From Anaerolinea sp. (GTDB taxonomy: Bacteria; Chloroflexota; Anaerolineae; Anaerolineales; Anaerolineaceae): a DNA stretch of 35,736 nucleotides. Position numbers and translations under genes: made by a program. Shown here one piece after another: positions 23,803 through 32,076 of this stretch (position 1 is its first letter; each line of letters starts with the position of its first letter). The notes under the pieces were generated by a model. It searched no databases and was not told where the DNA came from. It saw nothing but the letters and a program-made list of their open reading frames with translations. The stretch is taken from positions 1-35,736 of the forward strand of contig JARKOV010000023.1 of assembly GCA_029975965.1 (NCBI GenBank), in the 5' to 3' direction.

Positions 23803-24741
23803 TCAGGGTACAAGCACCTCCACCTGGGCGCTTTGGCGCTGCTCGTCCAGCCAGGCCTGTAACGCTTTGCGCCCCAAAGCCTGGCGCACCTCTGGGTCTA
23901 AAGGACGATCGTTTTCGCGGGCGATGACCTGCAGGATGTGGTAGCCAAAGTCGGTGGCGATTATCTCACTGGTCTCACCCGGCTGGAGGGCAAAAGCTGC
24001 CTCTTCCACCGCCGGTTGGGTCAGGTAACCTCGCGGAAACCAGCCCAGGTCCCCCCCGGTCGAAAGATCGTATCCAAATGCTAAGGTTGCAAAATTCGCG
24101 CCAGCCTGTCCGAGTCGCTGGATCACCTGCCGGGCAGCCGCCTCGGTCAACACCAGGATCTGCCGGGCATGCACCTGCTCGGCGCGCTCCGGGACGGCAG
24201 CCACGATCTGCTCCCGCTGCCAGGCGGCCTCCATCGAGCGGCGCAAGGCTGACCGGAAGCTTTCGGCGGTGTAACCCATGCGCGAGAGCCAATCGTCGAA
24301 TGCCGCCTGGCTTCCCAACCCTGCCACGATTTCGTCCAGGCCGGCCTGCAGCGCCGTGTCGTCCACTGTGTAACCGGCGTCGCGGGCCGCCCGCGCCAGC
24401 AGCGCGGTGTCGACCAGGTCGTCCAGCACCCGCTGGCGCTGTTGCTCCGCCGTGAGCGCTTCTCCAACGGTCTGCGCGGCGGCGGCAATCTGCACCATCC
24501 CGGCCTCGTATTCGGCCAGCGGGATGCCGTCGCCGTTGACGACCAATGCAAGCGGGACCGGCGTGGGCGTGGGGGTGGGCGGCAGTGGGGTGTCGCTGGG
24601 CAGCGCAGTCGTCGCCGGCTCATCTGTGACTGCGGGCGCGGTCGCCAGGCCGCCGTTGCAGCCACTGACCAGCAATCCCATCGCGATGACATGCGCAAGC
24701 ACGAGAATCAGGACCTGCTTTTTGGGTGGAAAGGTGCGCAT
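23803..24741 (-). CDS. Peptidyl-prolyl isomerase lipoprotein (parvulin / PrsA-SurA type)
   Basis: 312 aa. Signal with lipobox LVSGC (Cys28), then a Pro/Thr linker to about residue 65. The N-terminal helical SurA-like chaperone region (VNGDGIPLAEYEAGM, then RVLDDLVDTALLARAARDAGYTVDD) precedes the rotamase domain (about 185-290): VHARQILVLTEAAARQVIQRL, GGDLGWFPRGYL, FALQPGETSEIIATDFGYHILQV. It should help secreted proteins fold at the outer face of the membrane. It is the first gene of a pair with the membrane-anchored protein downstream. The -10 box sits six bases before the ATG. Confidence 0.93.
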   Translation of the reverse strand: MRTFPPKKQVLILVLAHVIAMGLLVSGCNGGLATAPAVTDEPATTALPSDTPLPPTPTPTPVPLALVVNGDGIPLAEYEAGMVQIAAAAQTVGEALTAEQQRQRVLDDLVDTALLARAARDAGYTVDDTALQAGLDEIVAGLGSQAAFDDWLSRMGYTAESFRSALRRSMEAAWQREQIVAAVPERAEQVHARQILVLTEAAARQVIQRLGQAGANFATLAFGYDLSTGGDLGWFPRGYLTQPAVEEAAFALQPGETSEIIATDFGYHILQVIARENDRPLDPEVRQALGRKALQAWLDEQRQSAQVEVLVP

Positions 24742-24747
24742 TCAACG

Positions 24748-24753
24748 ATTATA
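24748..24753 (-). promoter_or_regulatory. -10 box six bases before the parvulin start codon
   Basis: Minus-strand TATAAT, then CGTTGA, then ATG. A start at the usual distance would place +1 at the A of the ATG (leaderless mRNA). A second ATATAAT lies about nine bases further upstream. Confidence 0.5.
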
Positions 24754-24850
24754 CCCGTATTATATCGGCCTAAATTCCCACCCAAACTTACAATTAACTT
24801 GCAGAATCTACCGGCACACTTCGGGCCCACCTCGACCTTCCGTTGCAACG

Positions 24851-24889
24851 AATCAAAAAACTGGCAGCGCGGCTGCCAGTTTTTTGATT
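24851..24889 (-). terminator. Intrinsic terminator of the groESL operon
   Basis: A perfect 17-bp stem (24851-24867 with 24873-24889) and a 5-base loop, with a T6 run on each side, ten bases past the groEL stop. It probably works in both directions. Confidence 0.95.
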
Positions 24890-24899
24890 CCAGCTTCTT

Positions 24900-26534
24900 T
24901 TAGTACTCCGGCATCGGCGGAGCGGCCGGGGCTTTCTCTTTTTCGGGGACGTCCGTCACGAGCGCCTCGGTGGTGAGGATCATCGCCGCGATGGAAGCCG
25001 CGTTCTCGAGCGCGCCGCGGGTAACCTTGGCAGGATCGATGACGCCGTCTTTAATCATATCCATGTAGTTATCTTGCAGCACATCGTAACCGATGACCTT
25101 GGATTTCTTGGATTTCTGCATCTGGCGGACATTCTCGACCACCACTGAGCCGTCTTTGCCGGCGTTCTCGGCGATCTTCTTCATCGGCATTTCGAGCGCT
25201 TTGCGGACGATGTTGACGCCGATCTGCTCGTCGTCGGTCTCCATCTTGATGTTGTCCAGCGCGCTCATCGCGTTGATCAGGGCCACGCCACCGCCCGGCA
25301 CGATGCCTTCCTCAACCGCAGCGCGGGTGGCGGAAAGCGCGTCCTCGACGCGGTGTTTCTTCTCTTTCATCTCGGTCTCGGTGGCGGCGCCAACGCGGAT
25401 GATCGCAACACCGCCGGACAGCTTGGCGAGGCGTTCCTGCAGTTTCTCGCGGTCGTAGTCGCTGGTGGTCTTGTCAATCTCCACCCGGATCTGCTCGATG
25501 CGACCCTTGATGGCTGCCTCGTCGCCCTTACCGCTGACGATGGTGGTGTTGTCTTTGTCCGAGACGACTTTCTCGGCGCGACCGAGGTCGGCCACGACAA
25601 CCGTCTCCAGCTTGCGGCCGGTCTCTTCCGAGATCACCACACCGCCGGTCAGGATGGCGATATCCTGCAGCATGGCCTTGCGGCGGTCGCCGAAGCCGGG
25701 AGCTTTGACGGCCAGCACGTTGAGCATGCCGCGCAGCTTGTTGAGCACCAGCGTCGCCAGCGCTTCACCGTCGACGTCTTCGGCGATGATCACCAGCTCG
25801 CGCTTGCCGATCTGGACCAGTTTTTCGAGGATGGGGACGATGTCGGCGGCGGCCGAGATCTTCTTGTCGTGGATCAACACATACGGCTCGTTAATCACGG
25901 CTTCCATGTGCTCGGCGTCGGTGACGAAATAGGCCGAGATGTAACCGCGGTCAAACTGCATACCCTCGACATACTCCTGCTCGAACTCGAGGCCCTTCGA
26001 CTCTTCCACGGTGATCACGCCGTCTTTGCCGACTTTGTCCATCACCTCGGCGATCAGCTCGCCGATCGTGCGGTCCTGGGCGGAGATCGAGGCCACATTG
26101 GCGATATCGTTCTTGGTGGTCACTTCGATCGCCTGCTGGGTGATCGCGCCGGCCACAGCCTTGGTGGCGGTCTCGATGCCGCGCTTGAGCAGCATCGGGT
26201 TGGCGCCGGCGGCCAGGTTCTTCAGCCCTTCGGTGACCATCGCGTGCGCCAGCACGGTCGAGGTGGTGGTGCCGTCACCGGCGATGTCGTTGGTCTTGGT
26301 GGCGGCTTCTTTGAGAAGCTGCGCGCCCATGTTCTCAAACGGGTCGGCCAGTTCGATCTCTTTGGCCACGGTCACGCCGTCGTGGGTGATGGTCGGGGAA
26401 CCGAACTTGCGATCGAGGGCCACGTTGCGGCCTTTAGGGCCAAGGGTGGTGGCGACTGCATTCGCGACAACGTCAACGCCGGCCTTCAGTTTTCGGCGAG
26501 CTTCTTCAGAGAATACCAGTTGTTTGGCTGCCAT
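24900..26534 (-). CDS. groL: Chaperonin GroEL (Cpn60)
   Basis: 544 aa, the usual length. It forms the 14-mer folding chamber in the cytoplasm with ATP and GroES. Start [40 protein letters not shown]-site [11 protein letters not shown]; apical [18 protein letters not shown]; signature [15 protein letters not shown]. The C-terminus is [11 protein letters not shown] instead of the common Gly-Gly-Met tail, so the flexible chamber tail differs in chemistry. AAGGAG precedes the ATG. It follows groES by 26 bases. Confidence 0.99.
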   Translation of the reverse strand: MAAKQLVFSEEARRKLKAGVDVVANAVATTLGPKGRNVALDRKFGSPTITHDGVTVAKEIELADPFENMGAQLLKEAATKTNDIAGDGTTTSTVLAHAMVTEGLKNLAAGANPMLLKRGIETATKAVAGAITQQAIEVTTKNDIANVASISAQDRTIGELIAEVMDKVGKDGVITVEESKGLEFEQEYVEGMQFDRGYISAYFVTDAEHMEAVINEPYVLIHDKKISAAADIVPILEKLVQIGKRELVIIAEDVDGEALATLVLNKLRGMLNVLAVKAPGFGDRRKAMLQDIAILTGGVVISEETGRKLETVVVADLGRAEKVVSDKDNTTIVSGKGDEAAIKGRIEQIRVEIDKTTSDYDREKLQERLAKLSGGVAIIRVGAATETEMKEKKHRVEDALSATRAAVEEGIVPGGGVALINAMSALDNIKMETDDEQIGVNIVRKALEMPMKKIAENAGKDGSVVVENVRQMQKSKKSKVIGYDVLQDNYMDMIKDGVIDPAKVTRGALENAASIAAMILTTEALVTDVPEKEKAPAAPPMPEY

Positions 26535-26560
26535 TTTATTAGAACTCCTTCAAAATTGAT

Positions 26561-26854
26561 TTACTCGACAATTGCAAGCAGGTCGCTTTCGCGCAGGATC
26601 AACAGTTTTTTGCCGTCGATCTTGATTTCAGTGCCAGCGTACTTGGCAAACAACACGGTGTCGCCAGTTTTGACGTCCATGGGGATGCGCTTGCCGCTTT
26701 CATCCCGGTCGCCCGCGCCAGTTGAGAGCACTTTGCCCTTCTGGGGTTTCTCTTTTGCCGTTTCGGGGAGCACGATGCCGCCAACGGTGACATCCTCGGA
26801 CTCGACCGGTTCAACGACAACACGGCTACCGAGAGGTCGTAAATTGAGAGCCAT
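26561..26854 (-). CDS. groS: Co-chaperonin GroES (Cpn10)
   Basis: 97 aa. Start [38 protein letters not shown] has the mobile loop (about 18-35). [31 protein letters not shown] is the standard C-terminus. It caps the GroEL chamber. It is the first gene of the operon, behind a CIRCE operator, with a GGAGG SD before the ATG. Confidence 0.99.
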   Translation of the reverse strand: MALNLRPLGSRVVVEPVESEDVTVGGIVLPETAKEKPQKGKVLSTGAGDRDESGKRIPMDVKTGDTVLFAKYAGTEIKIDGKKLLILRESDLLAIVE

Positions 26855-26901
26855 TAGTTTCCTCCTGCAACAGGTTGATCAATTTTGGGATTTTCGGTAA
26901 A

Positions 26902-26928
26902 TTAGCACTCTAAATATCAGAGTGCTAA
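26902..26928. promoter_or_regulatory. CIRCE operator (HrcA binding site)
   Basis: TTAGCACTC (26902-26910), nine bases, GAGTGCTAA (26920-26928): an exact match to the consensus. It lies in the leader just downstream of the promoter, so HrcA would block groESL at normal temperature and release it on heat shock. Confidence 0.98.
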
Positions 26929-26939
26929 TTCCGTTGCCT

Positions 26940-26968
26940 ATCTTACCTACCTTTCCTTTGAAAGTCAA
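26940..26968 (-). promoter_or_regulatory. groESL promoter
   Basis: Minus strand: TTGACT (26968-26963), a 17-base spacer, TAAGAT (26945-26940). A housekeeping-type promoter directly upstream of CIRCE. Confidence 0.85.
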
Positions 26969-27147
26969 GGGGGGATTTCGGATTTCTTATAAAATTCTGA
27001 TATAGTGGTCGAGAGGATGGGAAGGATGCGGGATGGGTTATGAACGATCCGAAGTCCCCGAATTTAATTTAACCGGTGAGCCGCAACTCATCGCGAATCC
27101 CTCGTCCTCAGGACCGTATCTCTTTCACTTCATCCAAGGAGCCCTCT

Positions 27148-27942
27148 ATGCAATGGGAAAATTTAACCTCACCCGACTTTGCCGCGGCGGTGCGTCAGAC
27201 GGACGTGTGCATCGTCGCCTTTGGCGTGCTCGAGCGCCATTCCGAGCACCTGCCCCTCGGCACCGACTTCCTCAACGCGCACCGCATCGCCTGCCTGGCG
27301 GCTGAAAAGGAAGAAGCGGTCGTCTTTCCACCGTTTTATTTTGGGCAAATTTACGAGGCGCGCTGTTTCCCCGGCGCGCTGACGCTGCGACCGACCCTGC
27401 TCCTCGAAGTGATCCAGGCCGTGTTCGACGAGATCGGTCGCAACGGTTTTCACAAGATCATCCTCTACAACGGCCACGGCGGCAACGGTCACCTGCTGCC
27501 CTTCCTGGCTCAATCGGCCTTGCACGAAGAAAAGCCCTACAAGCTCTACCTGTTCCAGGAGGGCAGGATCGAAGAGCGCAACAAAGCCTGGGAGCAAGTG
27601 CTGGAAACGAAACTGCACGGGCACGCCTGCGAGTGCGAAACGAGCATGACCCTGGCCAATTTCCCTGAGCTGGTCAAGATGGAACGGGTGCCCGCCCAAC
27701 CCGCCGAGCCGCGCGGCCGGATGGGGCACCTCAAAGACGACTTCAGCGGCATCGGTTGGTACGCCGACTACCCGGAGCATTACGCCGGCGACGCGCGCCC
27801 CGCCTCCGCCGAGAAAGGCCTCGCGCTGCGCCGGCTCAGCGTGGACGCGCTGGCGCAATTCATCGCGGCGGTCAAAGCCGACCGCACGGTGCCGGCCCTG
27901 GAAAAGGAGTTCTTCGAGCGTGAGCGCAAGCAGCGCGGGTAA
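27148..27942 (+). CDS. Creatininase-family metal-dependent amidohydrolase
   Basis: 264 aa. ATG 27148 follows AAGGAG by six bases; an upstream in-frame start lacks an SD. Metal ligands of the family are visible: Glu29 and His31 with Asp40 in VLERHSEHLPLGTD, His110 in YNGHGGN, and Glu162/Glu164 in HACECETS. Members hydrolyse creatinine or open cyclic amides (for example in F420/riboflavin-like pathways), usually as hexamers in the cytoplasm. Which substrate is used here is unknown. An extended -10 (TGATATAGT, 26998-27006) upstream may drive it. It converges with the epimerase gene three bases away. Confidence 0.92.
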   Translation: MQWENLTSPDFAAAVRQTDVCIVAFGVLERHSEHLPLGTDFLNAHRIACLAAEKEEAVVFPPFYFGQIYEARCFPGALTLRPTLLLEVIQAVFDEIGRNGFHKIILYNGHGGNGHLLPFLAQSALHEEKPYKLYLFQEGRIEERNKAWEQVLETKLHGHACECETSMTLANFPELVKMERVPAQPAEPRGRMGHLKDDFSGIGWYADYPEHYAGDARPASAEKGLALRRLSVDALAQFIAAVKADRTVPALEKEFFERERKQRG

Positions 27943-27945
27943 TCG

Positions 27946-28932
27946 TCAGGCCTCAGGCCGGATGCCCAGTTGGTCCATCTCGTATGCCAGCGTCTCCCGC
28001 AAACCGTCCGCCAGGGGGCGCGGTTGGTAGCCCAATTCGCGGCGCGCCTTGGTGTTGTCGCCCAGGTAAGTCACCCCGGCTGAAACGCGCAGCGTCTCGG
28101 CGGAATAGGTTTCTGGGAGCTGAAGCAGTCCCTCGAAAGGCGCCACCAGCGCCGAAAGCAGGCGCAGCATCCACGCCGGGGCGCCCGGCGGCACGGGAAT
28201 GCCGGTGATGCGCTCGGCGATTTGCAGCGCTTCCAGCAGGGTGTGCGCTGGCCCATTGATCATGTAAACCTCACCGGCGCGGCCTTTCTCCATCGCCAGG
28301 CGGAGCGCCGTGGCAACGTCGTCCACGTGCGCCCAGCAGTAGGCCGCGCCTCGTGGGACGAGTGGCAACCTGCGCTGCAGGTACTGGCGCAGCGTGAAGC
28401 CCATGTTGCTCGGGTCATCCGGCCCGTAGACCAGGCCGGGCATCGCGATCACCAGCGGCAGCCCCTGATCGATCATTTCCAGGGCCAGGTCGTGCGCGGC
28501 GGCCTTGGTGCGGTCGTATTCGCTGATATGCCGGCCAGAAAAGCGGTAAGTTTCGTCTGGGATGTGCCCGCGCGTATCCGAATTGACCGCCAGCGTGCTG
28601 GTGTAAACGCCCCTGGCAATCGACAGCTCCCGCATCAGCCACAGCACGTTGCGCGTGCCCTCGACGTTGACCAGCCAGGCCGGACGCCTGTCGCGCACCC
28701 CCAGCTTGTACCAGCCCGCCACGTGGAAAACCCCGTCGCAGCCGGTCATCGGTGCCCGCATCGACTCAAGGTCGGTGACGTCCCCCTCGGCGACCTGCAC
28801 GCCCAGGTCGGCCAACCCGTCCGCGCGGCGCGGGTCGCGCGCCAGGGCGACCACGCTGTGCCCATCCTTCACCAACTGGTACACCAACCGCCGGCCGATA
28901 AACCCCGTTGCACCTGTGACAAAGTATTTCAT
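27946..28932 (-). CDS. NAD-dependent epimerase/dehydratase (extended SDR)
   Basis: 328 aa. The NAD(P) motif is TGATGFIGRRLV (residues 6-17). VEGDVTD-like AEGDVTDLES and VFHVAGWY follow. The active site is Tyr-x3-Lys in SEYDRTKAAAH, with STLAVNS upstream. Later blocks are MPGLVYGPDD and WAHVDDVATAL. Such proteins act as hopanoid-associated reductases, dihydroflavonol-4-reductase-like enzymes or sugar epimerases. The AGWYKLG loop favours the DFR-like branch, but the substrate is uncertain. It stands alone with its own promoter. Confidence 0.9.
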   Translation of the reverse strand: MKYFVTGATGFIGRRLVYQLVKDGHSVVALARDPRRADGLADLGVQVAEGDVTDLESMRAPMTGCDGVFHVAGWYKLGVRDRRPAWLVNVEGTRNVLWLMRELSIARGVYTSTLAVNSDTRGHIPDETYRFSGRHISEYDRTKAAAHDLALEMIDQGLPLVIAMPGLVYGPDDPSNMGFTLRQYLQRRLPLVPRGAAYCWAHVDDVATALRLAMEKGRAGEVYMINGPAHTLLEALQIAERITGIPVPPGAPAWMLRLLSALVAPFEGLLQLPETYSAETLRVSAGVTYLGDNTKARRELGYQPRPLADGLRETLAYEMDQLGIRPEA

Positions 28933-28938
28933 GCCGCA

Positions 28939-28968
28939 ATCATATCAACCCTGAGCATGAAAAAGCAA
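28939..28968 (-). promoter_or_regulatory. Promoter abutting the epimerase start codon
   Basis: Minus strand: TTGCTT (28968-28963), 18 bases, TATGAT (28944-28939), then six bases and the ATG. Transcription should start at the ATG itself, and no SD exists. Confidence 0.6.
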
Positions 28969-29103
28969 TGTGGGTATAACCGGCTCGCTTCTGGTTTTCT
29001 ATCCCCGTGCCTTTGTGCCCGGTGAATCTTTGCTTCTGGTGGTCTTTCTTGGTGGCAAGGCTTTTTACTTTGCTTTGCCTACGCCTTCATGGTGGTGGAT
29101 CAT

Positions 29104-30027
29104 CTACCCCATCCGGCTCCACCAAACCTGGGCCGCGCCGAGCAAACCCGCCCGGCTGCCCAGCTCCGCCCGCGCCAGGCGCACCTGTTCGAAGGGCACC
29201 AGGCGGCAGTTGCGGCGCAGCGCGGCGCGCACCTCGTCCTCGAACAGATCCCAGCGCTCCATCAACCCGCCAGCCAGCCCGAGCGTGTCCGGGCAAAAAG
29301 CCGTCACCAGGTTGGCGATCCCCAGTCCCAGGTAGCGGCCTTCGCGCTCCACCGCCGCCCTGGCGCGCAGGTCGCCCGCGTCCGCAGCAGCGCAGATGCG
29401 CCGCGCATCCCACGGCTCCGGCTGGGGATGAGCGCGGTTGAACCAGTCTTCCAGCGCCGGCCCGGCGGCATACGACTCCCAGCAACCCTGCGCGCCGCAG
29501 GTGCAGGGCAGGCCGCCCGGCTCCACGACCATGTGCCCGATCTCGGGGTGCGCCCCGCCCGTCCCGCGGTAGAGACGACCGCCCAGCACCAGCCCGCCGC
29601 CGATGCCGGTGCCCACCGCCACCAGCAGGAAGCTCGCCGCGCCCCGACCTGCGCCGAAGGCCGCCTCGCCCAGCGCGGTGGCGTCGGCGTCGTTCTCAAC
29701 CGCCGCCGGCAGGCCCAGCTCGGCCGAGAACGCCGCGGTCAGGTCGCAGCCCTGCCAGCCCGGCAGCAGGTTGACCTCGCCCAGCACGCCGCTGAACGGA
29801 TCAACTGGCCCGGTGCAGCCGATGCCGACGCCGGCTGGTCGCCCGCCGGTTTCTGCGATGCAGCCCCGCAGCAAGTCACAAGCGCGCAGCACCGCCGCGG
29901 AAAAACCCGCCTCCGGGGAGGTCGGGCAGGCCGCCTGCGCCAGGATGCGCCCCTCGCGAGAGACGACCCCAACCGCAATTTTCGTCCCGCCGATGTCGAC
30001 GGCGGCGATGGGCGAATCGGAAAGCAT
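29104..30027 (-). CDS. ROK-family sugar kinase (glucokinase-like)
   Basis: 307 aa. ATP-binding phosphate-1 motif DIGGTK (11-16). The catalytic base is in ENDADATALGE (Glu111-Asn112-Asp113), followed by VGTGIGGG (phosphate-2). The ROK zinc site is HPEIGH (His165) with Cys175-x-Cys177-x4-Cys182. It phosphorylates glucose or a related hexose such as N-acetylmannosamine or N-acetylglucosamine, with ATP, in the cytoplasm. There is no N-terminal DNA-binding domain, so it is a kinase and not a ROK repressor. It stands alone; its -10 box is five bases from the ATG. Nothing nearby shows which sugar is used, though the wec genes in the window make amino-sugar chemistry plausible. Confidence 0.93.
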   Translation of the reverse strand: MLSDSPIAAVDIGGTKIAVGVVSREGRILAQAACPTSPEAGFSAAVLRACDLLRGCIAETGGRPAGVGIGCTGPVDPFSGVLGEVNLLPGWQGCDLTAAFSAELGLPAAVENDADATALGEAAFGAGRGAASFLLVAVGTGIGGGLVLGGRLYRGTGGAHPEIGHMVVEPGGLPCTCGAQGCWESYAAGPALEDWFNRAHPQPEPWDARRICAAADAGDLRARAAVEREGRYLGLGIANLVTAFCPDTLGLAGGLMERWDLFEDEVRAALRRNCRLVPFEQVRLARAELGSRAGLLGAAQVWWSRMG

Positions 30028-30032
30028 GCCTT

Positions 30033-30038
30033 ATTATA
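30033..30038 (-). promoter_or_regulatory. -10 box five bases before the ROK kinase start codon
   Basis: Minus-strand TATAAT, then AAGGC, then ATG. This predicts a leaderless or nearly leaderless mRNA. No convincing -35 is seen. Confidence 0.5.
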
Positions 30039-30111
30039 GCCGCTGAACGGCGCGCAACCCCATGCCGCGACTGGCCGCGCGACCCCGCCACGATCTTGAA
30101 AATAATGCGAC

Positions 30112-30226
30112 CGTCTTCTCAACGTCGCCTGACTTTTCGAACACCTTCGATCTCCAACCGGGGATGTGGGGGCCACTTTGAGAAAGCCGTAGAAACTTCC
30201 TCATGGTCTTCTCAAAGTCGCTTGAC
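30112..30226. repeat. Palindromic repeat family 2, with partial copy at 30411-30437
   Basis: ACTTTGAGAAAGCCGTAGAAACTTCCT (30175-30201) recurs at 30411-30437 with two mismatches in 27. Its inverse arm, GGTCTTCTCAAAGTCGCTTGAC (30205-30226), has a related copy at 30112-30133. The 30175-30219 unit folds with arms ACTTTGAGAA and TTCTCAAAGT. These fill the gap between the ROK kinase and infC. Confidence 0.7.
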
Positions 30227-30247
30227 AAACGCACAAAACGCCTATAC

Positions 30248-30390
30248 ACCCCTGAAGGGGAGGAAAGACCTCTCCTGGCTTCCCCTGAAGGGGAGAAAGA
30301 CCCCTCCTGGCCTCCCCTAAAGGGGAGGAAGACCTCTCCCGGCCTGCGCTTAAGGGGACACTTCCTGACTCCCTCCCTTTAGGGAGGGTT
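30248..30390. repeat. Second array of the CCCCTGAAGGGG tandem repeat
   Basis: About four units of 32-33 bases with core CCCCTGAAGGGGAGGAAAGACC and a TCCCGGC-type end, decaying at the right side. Sequence and orientation match the 35-bp array at 9411-9530. It lies between two partial copies of palindromic repeat family 2. Confidence 0.8.
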
Positions 30391-30446
30391 GGTGTGGGTC
30401 GTCAGACAATACTTTGAGAAAACCATAGAAACTTCCTTTCCATCGG

Positions 30447-30475
30447 TTGCGAGTCAGATTAGTTTATGGTATGAT
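30447..30475 (+). promoter_or_regulatory. infC operon promoter
   Basis: TTGCGA (30447-30452), an exact 17-base spacer, TATGAT (30470-30475). Predicted start near 30482, giving a leader of about 83 bases. Confidence 0.75.
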
Positions 30476-30481
30476 TTTCAC

Positions 30482-30564
30482 AATTAACCCCGTTTTAATG
30501 AACAAACGGGGACGCCTGTCGAGCCAGGCGCCGTGATATTCGCCCTTGTTATGAGGAGAGGACC
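30482..30564 (+). promoter_or_regulatory. Structured infC leader, possible autoregulatory element
   Basis: Two hairpins, CCCCGTTT/AAACGGGG (30488-30495 with 30504-30511) and CGCCTG/CAGGCG (30513-30518 with 30525-30530), precede the SD. Leaders of infC-rpmI-rplT operons are often bound by L20; this is only a positional and structural analogy. A 15-codon frame (30551-30598) starts in the SD region and its stop overlaps ATG 30595. Confidence 0.45.
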
Positions 30565-31146
30565 ATCAGTACTCAGACTTTTCGTGTCAATGAGATGATC
30601 CGGGTGCCGGAAGTGCGCCTGATCGGGCCTACAGGAGAAAACGTCGGCGTAGTAAGCATCAATGAAGCCTTGCGCATCGCGCGCGATGCTGAGTTGGACC
30701 TGGTCGAAGTGGCCGCTGGAGCCACTCCGCCGGTCTGCCGCGTGATGGATTTCGGAAAATTCCTGTACGAACGCGCCAAAAAAGAGCGCGAGGCCAAAAA
30801 AGCCCAGACAAAAATTGAAGTCAAAGAGATTCGCCTGCGCCCCAAGACCAACGAGCACCATCGCGGGTTCAAGACGCGCGACGCGCGACGCTGGTTGCTG
30901 GAAGGCAACAAGGTCAAGGTGACCATCCGCTTCCGCGGGCGCGAAGTCACCTACCCCGAGATTGCCCTCGAGGACCTGCGCGAGATCGCCGAGGAGCTCT
31001 CGGATATTTCGTCCATCGAGCAGGCTCCCGCGATGGAAGGTCGCGTGATGAACATGGTGCTGTCGCCGGCCAAGCCGGGCAAGAAACGCAGCGAGGCTCC
31101 CGCCGCCACCCCCGCCAGGCAGGCCGAAAGCGAAGCCGAAGCATAA
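30565..31146 (+). CDS. infC: Translation initiation factor IF-3, likely AUC start
   Basis: 193 aa from ATC 30565. The first ATG in frame (30595) would cut into the conserved RVNExIRxxEVRLI block, while ATC 30565 gives STQTFRVNEMIRVPEVRLIGPTG, the normal IF-3 start, with GGAG 6-8 bases upstream. No ATG, GTG or TTG lies in frame between. The N-domain (INEALRIARDAELDLVEVAAGATPPVCRVMDFGKF) and C-domain (KEIRLRPKTNEHHRGFKTRDARRWLLEGNKVKVTIRFRGREV) are complete, and the Ala/Glu tail is variable. IF-3 keeps 30S subunits free and checks start codons. A rare start codon lets it limit its own synthesis, as known for E. coli infC (AUU). rpmI and rplT follow. Confidence 0.95.
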   Translation: MSTQTFRVNEMIRVPEVRLIGPTGENVGVVSINEALRIARDAELDLVEVAAGATPPVCRVMDFGKFLYERAKKEREAKKAQTKIEVKEIRLRPKTNEHHRGFKTRDARRWLLEGNKVKVTIRFRGREVTYPEIALEDLREIAEELSDISSIEQAPAMEGRVMNMVLSPAKPGKKRSEAPAATPARQAESEAEA

Positions 31147-31170
31147 GCCCCAGGTTAAACCATCCGAGCG

Positions 31171-31212
31171 GCCGGCAGATTGCCGGCTGTTCGCTTTAAT
31201 TTGTGGTATAAT
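31171..31212 (+). promoter_or_regulatory. Weak hairpin and extended -10 promoter before rpmI
   Basis: A 7-bp stem (GCCGGCA 31171-31177 with TGCCGGC 31181-31187) is followed by TGG-TATAAT (31204-31212), an extended -10 with no clear -35. It suggests that rpmI-rplT can also be transcribed independently of infC. Confidence 0.5.
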
Positions 31213-31258
31213 CCGCCTTCGCGCGAGCAGAAGTTTTTAACGAATGAGGAGTATCGCT

Positions 31259-31495
31259 GTGCCACGCAAAGTGAAAGCTGGAAAAGTCAAAATGAAGACC
31301 CATAAGGCAACCTCGAAACGGTTTCGCCTGACCGGGTCGGGCGTCCTGGTACGCACCAAGGGCGGAAAGAGCCACCTGCGCCGCCGCACCTCCAAGCGCA
31401 CCCGGGCGTTGTTCACCGAAATGCTGCCCGTCGAGGGCGAAGGCATCGTTCAGCGCGTCGAGCGCCTGGTCCCCTACCTGAAGAAAAACAGCTAG
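31259..31495 (+). CDS. rpmI: 50S ribosomal protein L35
   Basis: 78 aa from GTG 31259. A start at ATG 31244 is in frame but lies on top of the SD (GAGGAG 31246-31251), which fits GTG 31259 with seven bases of spacing. [18 protein letters not shown] is the L35 signature, followed by [16 protein letters not shown] basic protein of the large subunit. The N-terminus PRKVKAGKV is about ten residues longer than usual. Confidence 0.95.
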   Translation: MPRKVKAGKVKMKTHKATSKRFRLTGSGVLVRTKGGKSHLRRRTSKRTRALFTEMLPVEGEGIVQRVERLVPYLKKNS

Positions 31496-31574
31496 GGTCT
31501 TATTTGGAGCGGCCGTTGGGTGCTCGCAACGGGTCAAGCGACCGGCGCCCAGGGGTTACGCAAAGGAGTCTGGT

Positions 31575-31925
31575 ATGGCAAGAGTAAAGGGAGGCCCGAA
31601 AAGCCACCTGCGTCACAAGAAAATATTGAAGATGAATCAGGGCTACTTTGGCACGCGGCACCGCCTGTTCCGCCGCGCCAACGAGGCGATGCTCAAAAGC
31701 CTGTGGTACGCCTTCCGCGACCGCCGCACCCGCAAGCGCGACCTGCGCAAGCTGTGGATCACGCGCATCAACGCCGCGGCGCGCCTCAACGGCACCACCT
31801 ACAGCCGACTGGTCAATGGAATGAAAGTCGCCGGCATCGCGCTCAACCGCAAGGTCCTCGCCGACCTGGCCGTGCGCGACCCGCAGACCTTCGCCGCCGT
31901 CGTCGCCAAAGCCAAAGCCGCCTGA
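31575..31925 (+). CDS. rplT: 50S ribosomal protein L20
   Basis: 116 aa, AAGGAG before the ATG. Start [37 protein letters not shown], then [26 protein letters not shown], is unmistakable L20. It is needed early in 50S assembly and in many bacteria represses its own operon by binding the leader RNA. It is the last gene of infC-rpmI-rplT. Confidence 0.98.
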   Translation: MARVKGGPKSHLRHKKILKMNQGYFGTRHRLFRRANEAMLKSLWYAFRDRRTRKRDLRKLWITRINAAARLNGTTYSRLVNGMKVAGIALNRKVLADLAVRDPQTFAAVVAKAKAA

Positions 31926-31949
31926 TCTCGTCTCAGGCAGCGAATCCTC

Positions 31950-31982
31950 AACAACCCCAGCGCTCGCGGGGGTTGTTTTTTT
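31950..31982 (+). terminator. Intrinsic terminator of the infC-rpmI-rplT operon
   Basis: A 9-bp stem AACAACCCC/GGGGTTGTT (31950-31958 with 31969-31977) followed by a run of Ts, 25 bases after the rplT stop. Confidence 0.92.
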
Positions 31983-32076
31983 ATCCGACCACGACTGCTC
32001 AACCAGAGGTAAAAAAACGCTTCTCCCATCCTGGGCAGTTGCCTCCGGTGCATGTACAATGAGCTCAGGAGGAACG

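Noticed and set aside
25353..26900. 515-codon plus-strand frame across groEL
   Set aside because: Antisense shadow of groEL/groES; the real genes, operator and terminator are all on the minus strand.
28970..29100. CTTTGTGCC/GGTGGT-like stretch as a gene or regulatory site
   Set aside because: Short T/G-rich text, loosely similar to the start of the glycosyltransferase frame, without SD, motif or clear structure.
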